Shown here piece after piece: positions 5,956 through 10,801 of a stretch of DNA of 10,801 nucleotides. Below the pieces are notes generated by a model, which ran no database searches, was not told where the DNA came from, and saw nothing but the letters and a program-made list of their open reading frames with translations. Positions within the stretch are counted from its first letter, which is position 1. Every line of letters begins with the position of its first letter. The position numbers and the translations under genes were made by a program. The DNA comes from TMP-24 sp031376305 (GTDB lineage Bacteria > Pseudomonadota > Alphaproteobacteria > Rhodobacterales > Rhodobacteraceae): NCBI GenBank assembly GCA_031376305.1, contig JANMDM010000285.1:1-10801 (forward strand). Direction: 5' to 3'.

Positions 5956-5969
5956 CCGACAGGTGTCGG
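5956..5969 (-). terminator. Short hairpin downstream of accA
   Basis: CCGAC (5956-5960) and GTCGG (5965-5969) pair around a 4-nt loop, 28 bp after the accA stop. G-rich sequence with only three T residues follows on the minus strand, so it is at best a weak terminator. Read-through into the fibronectin-like gene is possible. Confidence 0.25.
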
Positions 5970-5996
5970 GCGGCCTTGGCCTTGCCGCGGGAAGGC

Positions 5997-6956
5997 TCAG
6001 GCCGCCAGACCCTTGGCGCCCATGTCCAGAAATTTCTCGCGCCGGTCGCGGAGGGTGTCGGCGGGCTTCTTGCCCGACAGTTCCTTCAAAACCGCTTCGA
6101 GTGCCTTGCCAACGGCGCGCAGGGTTTCGTCGCGGTCGCGCTGTGCGCCGCCCTGCGGCTCTTTGACAATCTGGTCGATGACCCCCAGCTTCAGCAAATC
6201 CTGCGCGGTCAGCCGCAAGGCGGTGGCCGCCTCGCGCATTTTTTCGGCATCCTTCCACAGGATCGAGGCGCAGCCCTCGGGCGAAATCACCGAATAGATC
6301 GAATGCTCCAGCATCAGGATGCGGTTGGCGGTGGCAAAAGCGACGGCTCCGCCCGAACCGCCTTCGCCAATGACGATCGAAATCAGCGGTACGCCGATTT
6401 CCAGACATTTTTGTGTGGAGCGGGCAATGGCTTCGGCCTGCCCGCGTTCTTCGGCGCCTTTGCCGGGATAGGCGCCGGGGGTGTCGATCAGCGTGATCAC
6501 CGGCAGGCCGAATCGGTCCGCCAGATCCATCAGCCGGATCGCCTTGCGGTAGCCTTCGGGCCGCGCCATACCAAAGTTTCTCTCGATGCGGCTTTTGGTG
6601 TCATTGCCCTTCTCATGGCCGATCACCACCACCGGCTGATCGTTGAACCGCGCCAACCCGCCAATCACGGCATGATCGTCAGCAAAGTTGCGGTCCCCGG
6701 CCAGCGGCGTGAATTCGGTGAACAAGGCTTCGATGTAATCGCTGCAATGCGGGCGGTCGGGGTGGCGCGCCACTTGGCATTTGCGCCAGGGATCGAGGTT
6801 CTTGTACAGGTCGCGCAGCATATCCGCGGCCTTCTTGTCCAAGGCCAGGGCTTCTTTTTCCACGTCCATCTTGTCATTCTTGCGGCCCATGGCGCGCAGT
6901 TCTTCCGCCTTGCCTTCAATTTCGGCCAGCGGCTTTTCAAACTCAAGATAGTTCAT
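5997..6956 (-). CDS. accA: Acetyl-CoA carboxylase carboxyltransferase subunit alpha
   Basis: A 319-residue protein, the usual length for AccA. The family order is complete: N-terminal helix YLEFEKPLAEIEGKAEEL (3-20), DPWRKCQVARHPDRPH (55-70), and GDRNFADDHAVIGGLARF (around 87-104). Next come GHEKG (113-117) and RNFGMARPEGYRKAIRLM (126-143), then the crotonase-fold blocks TLIDTPGAYPGKGAEERGQ (about 155-173), IGEGGSGGA (196-204) and SVISPEGCASILWKD (222-236). With AccD it transfers carboxyl from biotin on AccB to acetyl-CoA, giving malonyl-CoA for fatty acid synthesis. ATG at 6956 has GGAG at 8-nt spacing. accD is not in the window, as is usual outside operon-type arrangements. The gene is divergent from the AraC-type gene. 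Confidence 0.97.
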   Translation of the reverse strand: MNYLEFEKPLAEIEGKAEELRAMGRKNDKMDVEKEALALDKKAADMLRDLYKNLDPWRKCQVARHPDRPHCSDYIEALFTEFTPLAGDRNFADDHAVIGGLARFNDQPVVVIGHEKGNDTKSRIERNFGMARPEGYRKAIRLMDLADRFGLPVITLIDTPGAYPGKGAEERGQAEAIARSTQKCLEIGVPLISIVIGEGGSGGAVAFATANRILMLEHSIYSVISPEGCASILWKDAEKMREAATALRLTAQDLLKLGVIDQIVKEPQGGAQRDRDETLRAVGKALEAVLKELSGKKPADTLRDRREKFLDMGAKGLAA

Positions 6957-6985
6957 GTGCGTCGCTCCGGATAACGTCAGGGGGA

Positions 6986-7014
6986 TGTATGCCCGTGAGG
7001 GGGGCTGTTTGCAA
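6986..7014 (-). promoter_or_regulatory. Candidate accA promoter
   Basis: On the minus strand, TTGCAA (7014-7009) and CATACA (6991-6986) are separated by 17 bp. This would place the transcript start near 6979, about 23 nt before the accA ATG. Matches to consensus are modest (4/6 and 3/6), so position supports the call more than sequence does. Confidence 0.25.
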
Positions 7015-7075
7015 CTCAGCAAGATTTGTGAAGGCTGGGCATGGCAAAAGAGCGTTGGAAGACCAAGAGGGGCTT

Positions 7076-7912
7076 ATGGCACATGATAGCGAAAAACGCG
7101 TGATCCGGGTGCTGGATCATATCTTCGATCACCCGGCAGGCGATTTGTCGCTGGATGCTCTGGCCGATGTTGCGGCGATGAGCCGCTTTCACTGGCACAG
7201 GGTGTTTCGCGCCGTCACCGGGCAGACAGCGGCGCAGGCCGTCCGGCGGGTGCGGTTGTACCGCGCGTCAGTGGCGCTGGTGCAGAGCGACCGGCCGCTG
7301 GCGCGCATCGCCGCCGAGGTGGGGTACCCCAACCTTGCCAGTTTCACCCGAGCCTTCACCGACAGTTATGCCATGTCCCCCACGGCCTTTCGCAAACGGG
7401 GCGAACTGCGCCCTTACACCGCAACCCAGAAACCCGAGGTGATCCTGATGTATTCCGTTGAAATCCGTGCTGAGCCCGCCCGCCGTCTGGCCACCTTGCC
7501 GCATAAAGGCGCTTATACCGACATCGGCCGCGCCTTTGAAAAACTGGGCGCGACCATCGGCGCGCGCGGGCTGCTTGCCCGGACCGGGCGTATGGTCGGC
7601 GTTTATTACGACGATCCCACGGCGGTCGCTTCCGCCGATCTGCGCAGCCACGCCGGACTAGAGGTGCGCGCCGACACCCGGCTTGACCCGCCGCTTGAGG
7701 AAATCAGGCTTCCCGCCGGACTGCATGCGGTTTTGACCTTCAAGGGTCCCTACGCGGGCCTGCCCGCCGCGTATGACCAGCTGTTCAGCACCTGGCTGCC
7801 GGCCTCCGGCAAGGAACCGGGCGACAGCCCGGTGTTCGAGGTTTATCTCAACACGCCGATGGACGCCGCACCCGAGGATCTGGTCACCGAAATCTGCCTG
7901 CCATTGGCATAA
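7076..7912 (+). CDS. AraC family regulator with C-terminal GyrI-like effector domain
   Basis: A 278-residue protein. Two AraC-type HTH motifs occupy about 8-108: LSLDALADVAAMSRFHWHRVFRA (split around 25-46), then PLARIAAEVGYPNLASFTRAF (74-94) and MSPTAFRK (100-107). A short linker leads to a GyrI-like small-molecule-binding domain (about 125-278): VEIRAEPARRLATLPHKGAY at 128-147, then VGVYYDDP, and VLTFKGPYAGLPAAYDQLFSTWLP at 219-242. This Rob/SoxS-like architecture is widespread; the ligand is unknown. The ATG at 7076 (AGAGG upstream) is chosen because the family normally begins just before the first HTH. A longer start at 6989 with AGGGGG is possible and would add 29 residues without family resemblance. 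It shares a transcript with the DUF1801 gene, 2 bp downstream. Confidence 0.9.
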   Translation: MAHDSEKRVIRVLDHIFDHPAGDLSLDALADVAAMSRFHWHRVFRAVTGQTAAQAVRRVRLYRASVALVQSDRPLARIAAEVGYPNLASFTRAFTDSYAMSPTAFRKRGELRPYTATQKPEVILMYSVEIRAEPARRLATLPHKGAYTDIGRAFEKLGATIGARGLLARTGRMVGVYYDDPTAVASADLRSHAGLEVRADTRLDPPLEEIRLPAGLHAVLTFKGPYAGLPAAYDQLFSTWLPASGKEPGDSPVFEVYLNTPMDAAPEDLVTEICLPLA

Positions 7913-7914
7913 AG

Positions 7915-8331
7915 ATGATAGCGCCCCCGATGATGGGTGCGGTGCAGGCGGTGTTTGACGCCTGCACCGCACCGGTTCGCGCCAGTCTTCTGGAGCTGCG
8001 CAGCCTTATTTTCGCCCGCGCCGCGCTGCTTCCGGACATAGGCCCTGTGACCGAAGGCCTGCGTTGGGGCCAACCTGCCTATCTTACACCTGATACGGGC
8101 GCGGGGTGCAGCCTGCGCATCGGGCCGATGGGCAAGGGTGGCTTTGCGCTTTTCGTTCATTGCAGAACGGATTTGATCGAAACCTTCCTGGCCGGACCAG
8201 GCGCGGGCATGAAAACCCAAGGCACCCGTGCAGTTTTGTTTCATGCTGACGAAAGCATCGCAACGATCCCGGTTTCAATGTTGATCGACCGGGCTTTGAC
8301 ATACCATCTGCCCGCAGCAATGCGGACCTGA
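7915..8331 (+). CDS. DUF1801 (YdhG-like) domain protein
   Basis: A 138-residue protein. Hallmarks are an N-terminal helix QAVFDACTAPVRASLLELRSLIF (split around 11-33), the family signature EGLRWGQPAYLT (47-58), FALFVHCRTDL (77-87), then a C-terminal THAL-like helix region. Biochemical function is unknown; these proteins often sit beside AraC/GyrI-domain regulators, as here. ATG at 7915 is 2 bp after the AraC-type stop and has no good ribosome site of its own, which suggests translation by re-initiation. Methionines at codons 6 and 7 are other possible starts. It converges on mcl1, with 8 bp between stops and no clear terminator. Confidence 0.87.
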   Translation: MIAPPMMGAVQAVFDACTAPVRASLLELRSLIFARAALLPDIGPVTEGLRWGQPAYLTPDTGAGCSLRIGPMGKGGFALFVHCRTDLIETFLAGPGAGMKTQGTRAVLFHADESIATIPVSMLIDRALTYHLPAAMRT

Positions 8332-8339
8332 CCCCGCCC

Positions 8340-9296
8340 TTACCCGGCGATCAACGCCGCCTGATTGACGATCACCTCGGCCTGCTTGATTGAGGCAATA
8401 TCCACCAGCCGTCCCTTGTAGACGGTCGCTCCGGCGCCTTCAGCCCTGGCCTTGGCCATCGCCGCCAGAATTTCCCGCGCCTCGGCCACCTGCGTTTCGG
8501 AGGGGGTGAAGACCTCATTGGCCAGGGCGATCTGTTTGGGGTGGATCGCCCATTTGCCAACCATGCCCAGTGTTGCCGACCGCCGTGCCTGCGCCCTGAA
8601 GCCTTCTACGTCTGAAAAATCCCCAAAGGGTCCGTCCACCGGCAAGATGCCGTGGGTCCGGCAGGCCGCGACAATGGCTGTGGTTGCCCAGTGCCAGGGG
8701 TCCGGCCAATGCCGCGCCCCGTCTTTGAGCATGTAATAGTTTTCCTGCGTGCCGCCGATCCCCGTGGTTTGCATCCCCATCGAGGCGGCAAAATCCGCAG
8801 CCCCAAGGCTCATTGCCTGCAAGCGCGGGCTTGCGGCGGCGATTTCTTCGACATGGGTGATACCTGCGGCGGTCTCGATAATCACCTCAAGGCTGATGGG
8901 TTTTTGGCGCCCCTTGGCGGCCTCAACGGCGGTGACCAGCGCATCAACTGCGTAGACATCGGCGGCACAACCGACTTTCGGGATCATGATCTGATCAATC
9001 CGTCCGCTGGCTTGTTCCAGAAGGTCGACCACGTCGCGGTACCAAAATGGCGTATCGAGGCCATTGATGCGCACCGAGAGATGCTTCTGGCCCCAGTCAA
9101 TATCACCAATCGCCTGAATGATATTGGCCCGTGCTTGCGGCTTGTCATCGGGCGACACCGAATCTTCGAGATCGAGGTTGATTACATCTGCGGCGGAGGC
9201 GGCCATTTTTTCAAAAAGTGCCGGGCGGGATCCGGGGCCGAACAACTGGCAGCGATTGGGGCGGGCAGGAGCGGCGGGTTGCAGGCGAAAACTCAT
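8340..9296 (-). CDS. mcl1: L-malyl-CoA/beta-methylmalyl-CoA lyase
   Basis: A 318-residue CitE-like TIM-barrel lyase, the same length that I recall for Rhodobacter sphaeroides Mcl1. The opening MSFRLQPA-PARPNRCQLFGPGSRPALFEKM (split at 1-31) is almost identical to that protein as I remember it. Active-site residues fall at the known numbers: R76 (VRINGLD), E141 (IIET), D168 (GAADF), D299 (RLVDI). It cleaves L-malyl-CoA to acetyl-CoA plus glyoxylate and beta-methylmalyl-CoA to propionyl-CoA plus glyoxylate, reversibly, in the ethylmalonyl-CoA pathway. This lets the cell assimilate acetate and C3 compounds without isocitrate lyase. No other pathway gene is nearby. ATG at 9296 follows AAGGG at 8 nt. 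Confidence 0.95.
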   Translation of the reverse strand: MSFRLQPAAPARPNRCQLFGPGSRPALFEKMAASAADVINLDLEDSVSPDDKPQARANIIQAIGDIDWGQKHLSVRINGLDTPFWYRDVVDLLEQASGRIDQIMIPKVGCAADVYAVDALVTAVEAAKGRQKPISLEVIIETAAGITHVEEIAAASPRLQAMSLGAADFAASMGMQTTGIGGTQENYYMLKDGARHWPDPWHWATTAIVAACRTHGILPVDGPFGDFSDVEGFRAQARRSATLGMVGKWAIHPKQIALANEVFTPSETQVAEAREILAAMAKARAEGAGATVYKGRLVDIASIKQAEVIVNQAALIAG

Positions 9297-9610
9297 GGGG
9301 CGGCCCTTGGTAAGGATGTTACGATCTGACTGCAAAAATTGGTAGAATATTGCGGGGTGACCGACAAGGGTCATTTTGCATTTGCAGCAATTGCCGCGCC
9401 GCCGCATCGACGGAAATGCCGCAGAGTGCCAGACTTGACCGTAACGGCGTAAGCCGCCAGACAAGAGGCTCCGGGTCAGGCCCGGCGCAACGGATCGCCT
9501 GCCTTGGCCAAGGCGTTCACCATCGCGCGCGGGTCCAGGACCGAGGCGCGGGTATGAGGGGTCCGACGTTTATCCGCCGCAGACCGGACTTTGAGGTTAG
9601 GGAGAAAGAG
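9297..9610. other. Long divergent intergenic region between mcl1 and the Dat-like gene
   Basis: This 314-bp stretch holds no gene I can support. The dat frame stays open through most of it from a TTG near 9350, but the translation looks non-protein. It contains TTTGCA repeats near mcl1, a small hairpin CGGC-N4-GCCG (9445-9456), CCGGG-N5-CCCGG (9471-9485), and a perfect 14-bp palindrome GCCTTGGCCAAGGC (9501-9514). The dat ribosome site GGGAGA lies just before 9611. Confidence 0.5.
9331..9386 (-). promoter_or_regulatory. Candidate mcl1 promoter with TTTGCA operator-like repeats
   Basis: On the minus strand, TTGTCG (9367-9362) and TACCAA (9344-9339) have a 17-bp spacer, placing a start near 9332 and a leader of about 36 nt for mcl1. 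Just upstream are two tandem TTTGCA hexamers (9375-9380 and 9381-9386, plus strand), followed by the palindrome GCAATTGC (9387-9394). An inverted TTTTGCA lies at 9331-9337. As I recall, RamB/ScfR-family acyl-CoA regulators bind TTTGCAAA-like sites, and some control this pathway. The promoter boxes themselves are weak. Confidence 0.35.
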
Positions 9611-10474
9611 ATGACAAGAACTGTCTATGTGAACGGAAGCTGGCTGCCCGAGGGCGAGGCCAAGGTGTCGATCTTTGACCGCGGCTTTCTGATGGCGGAC
9701 GGGGTTTATGAGGTGACCAGCGTTCTGGACGGCAAGCTGATTGATTTCAGCGGCCATGTGGCGCGCCTTGAGCGGTCATTGCGGGAACTTGAGATGGCAA
9801 GCCCGGTGAGCGCCGCCGAGCTTCTGGCGCTCCACCGCGAGATTATTCTTAAGAATGCTATTGTCGACGGATTGATTTATCTGCAGGTCACCCGCGGATC
9901 GGCGGGGGACCGGGATTTTGTGTTTCCGGACCCGGAAACGGTGGCTTCGACGATCGTGATGTTCACGCAATCCAAACCGGGTCTGGCTGATAATCCGGCC
10001 GCGACGCAGGGGCTGAAAGTTATCTCGATCCCCGATCTGCGCTGGCACCGGCGCGATATCAAGACGGTGCAGTTGCTGTATCCGTCGATGGGCAAGATGC
10101 TGGCCAAGCGGGCCGGTTGTGATGATGCCTGGTTTGTCGAGGATGGGTTGGTGACCGAGGGAACCTCGAACAACGCCTATATCGTCAAGGCTGGGCGGAT
10201 CATCACCCGGGCGCTGTCAAACGATATCTTGCACGGCATCACCCGGGCGACAGTTCTGCGGTTTGCCGAAGAGGCACAGATGGAAGTTGAGGAGCGGGCC
10301 TTCAGCATCGACGAGGCTATGGCGGCGGAGGAGGCGTTCATCACCTCGGCTTCGGCGTTTGTAATGCCGGTGGTGGAGATTGACGGGGTGCCGCTTGGAA
10401 CCGGCAAGCCGGGGCGGGTAGCGGGGCGTTTGCGGGAAATATATCTGGAAGAGAGCCGCAGGGCGGCGATCTGA
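9611..10474 (+). CDS. dat: D-amino-acid transaminase-like PLP class IV aminotransferase
   Basis: A 287-residue fold-type IV PLP enzyme. The start reads VYVNG-(x)-WLPEGEAKVSIFDRGF (split at 5-26), then GVYEVTSV (31-38) and H49 in SGHVARLERS. Next are TRG (94-96) with R101 nearby, IPDLRWHRRDIKTVQLL (140-156) with K151 as the Schiff-base lysine, and VTEGTSNN (181-188) with E183 contacting the cofactor ring. The aspect matches D-alanine/D-glutamate transaminases, which supply D-Glu for peptidoglycan. Branched-chain aminotransferase-like or 4-amino-4-deoxychorismate lyase-like activity is less likely. Arg101 may play the role of the carboxylate-binding Arg of the Bacillus enzyme; the partner His is not conserved, so substrate preference is open. 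ATG at 9611 has GGGAGA upstream at good spacing. Confidence 0.88.
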   Translation: MTRTVYVNGSWLPEGEAKVSIFDRGFLMADGVYEVTSVLDGKLIDFSGHVARLERSLRELEMASPVSAAELLALHREIILKNAIVDGLIYLQVTRGSAGDRDFVFPDPETVASTIVMFTQSKPGLADNPAATQGLKVISIPDLRWHRRDIKTVQLLYPSMGKMLAKRAGCDDAWFVEDGLVTEGTSNNAYIVKAGRIITRALSNDILHGITRATVLRFAEEAQMEVEERAFSIDEAMAAEEAFITSASAFVMPVVEIDGVPLGTGKPGRVAGRLREIYLEESRRAAI

Positions 10475-10561
10475 CGGCGGGGGCTCTGCCCCGTCATTCA
10501 TGGGGTAGAGAACCCATGTATGTCCCCCCGGGCTATTTTAGAAAAGAAGATTGGCCGGGGG
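10475..10561. repeat. Intergenic hairpin cluster resembling dispersed Rhodobacterales repeats
   Basis: Directly after the dat stop come three stems: GGGGC-TCT-GCCCC (10480-10492), CATGGG-N8-CCCATG (10499-10518), and CCCCCGG (10525-10531) with CCGGGGG (10555-10561). The third encloses the segment CTATTTTAGAAAAGAAGA. Very similar G/C-run hairpins followed by (C)CCCGGG-TATTTT-(A)GAAAAGAAGA text are familiar to me as recurrent intergenic sequence in Rhodobacteraceae. The first stem probably also ends the dat transcript. I cannot count copies from this window alone. Confidence 0.5.
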
Positions 10562-10801
10562 TAGGGGCATAACACCTATGTTTTTGTGTTGGTCGTTGAT
10601 TTTAAAAGGAAACGCCTCTTTGGATCGGGGTGTCTTCCCTTATAAACTTCGAGTTTTTGGGGGGGAGGAGTGGCACGCGACCCTGATCCTGATGCTGCCC
10701 ACTGTCCGCCTGCCGTACCCCCCCCGCAACGCTGCCGTGAGCCAGCACCCGGCGATCCAAAATCTGCGCTGCTGTTCCAAAGCATCCGACGACGGTTAGA
10801 G
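10562..10801. other. AT-rich then homopolymer-containing segment without a recognised gene
   Basis: No gene is recognised here. From 10562 to about 10658 it is locally AT-rich, including TATAAA at 10641-10646. From 10659 it holds a G7 run (10659-10665) and a C8 run (10718-10725). A frame starting at GTG 10670 is open to the window end (44 codons, opening VARDPDPDAAHC), just after GGGGGAGG. A minus-strand frame also crosses the segment. Neither resembles a family I know; a gene may begin here and continue beyond the window. Confidence 0.4.
10619..10646 (+). promoter_or_regulatory. Possible promoter near the right end
   Basis: TATAAA (10641-10646) is a 5/6 match to the -10 box. TTTGGA (10619-10624) sits 16 bp upstream as a weak -35. 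It would drive transcription to the right, out of the window. Support is only the hexamers and the AT-rich surroundings. Confidence 0.25.

Noticed and set aside
5878..6408. Upstream in-frame extension of the fibronectin-like gene into accA, giving 430 codons in all.
   Set aside because: The added part overlaps accA out of frame and is Arg/Gly-rich without family signs. A good signal peptide and ribosome site mark 5877 as the start.
5898..6974. A 358-codon plus-strand frame opposite accA.
   Set aside because: accA is complete and strongly supported; the opposite frame has no recognisable domains and is a composition effect.
6989..7075. Longer start for the AraC-type gene at ATG 6989 with AGGGGG upstream.
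   Set aside because: The added 29 residues do not match the family, which begins just before the first HTH helix. It would also overlap the candidate accA promoter.
7016..7198. Small minus-strand frame in and around the accA/AraC intergenic region.
   Set aside because: It mostly overlaps the N-terminal AraC HTH coding sequence and has no ribosome site or family resemblance.
9350..9610. Longer start for the Dat-like protein, using the in-frame TTG near 9350.
   Set aside because: The extra residues have no resemblance to the family, whereas ATG 9611 has a good ribosome site and begins the usual VYVNG opening.

Overview
The window reads as chromosome of a GC-rich alphaproteobacterium, most likely of the order Rhodobacterales (Rhodobacter/roseobacter group). 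The basis is high GC, dense coding, frequent GTG starts, and a near family-typical L-malyl-CoA/beta-methylmalyl-CoA lyase (Mcl1) of the ethylmalonyl-CoA pathway. A DUF4175-type protein end, a zinc-ribbon membrane protein and ftsE-ftsX-plsC in this order also fit. I see no rRNA, tRNA, CRISPR array, phage or insertion sequence. The gene content is ordinary housekeeping plus small regulators. I did not find a convincing new defence or mobile system; the points of interest are mostly regulatory DNA and two poorly described proteins.

Layout. At 1-123 (+) is the last 40 codons of a large DUF4175/TIGR02302-type membrane protein, facing a minus-strand zinc-ribbon membrane protein (149-1018) across two overlapping hairpins. 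From 1190 to 4469 (+) runs a tight five-gene cluster: ftsE and ftsX (divisome ABC module), a PlsC-type acyltransferase, a TfoX N-terminal domain protein, and an FMN-binding PPOX-fold protein. ftsE/ftsX and ftsX/plsC overlap by 4 bp, so the first three genes are almost certainly co-translated. From 6956 down to 4479 (-) lie accA (carboxyltransferase alpha subunit of acetyl-CoA carboxylase), a secreted fibronectin-III-like protein of unknown function, and a two-TM LuxR-type HTH protein. From 7076 to 8331 (+) an AraC/GyrI-like regulator and a DUF1801 protein form a two-gene unit. mcl1 (8340-9296, -) converges on it. A D-amino-acid-transaminase-like gene (9611-10474, +) lies beyond a 314-bp divergent intergenic region. 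The last 327 bp hold hairpins of the kind seen as dispersed intergenic repeats in Rhodobacterales, then AT-rich sequence with a possible promoter.

How the genes fit together. FtsEX and PlsC link cell-envelope division with phospholipid synthesis. AccA supplies malonyl-CoA for fatty acids, also envelope-related, but it is in a separate unit. Mcl1 serves C2/C3 assimilation through malyl-CoA and methylmalyl-CoA. The Dat-like enzyme probably interconverts D-amino acids, such as D-Ala and D-Glu for the wall. The AraC/DUF1801 pair and the membrane LuxR-type protein are regulatory genes whose targets cannot be read from the sequence.
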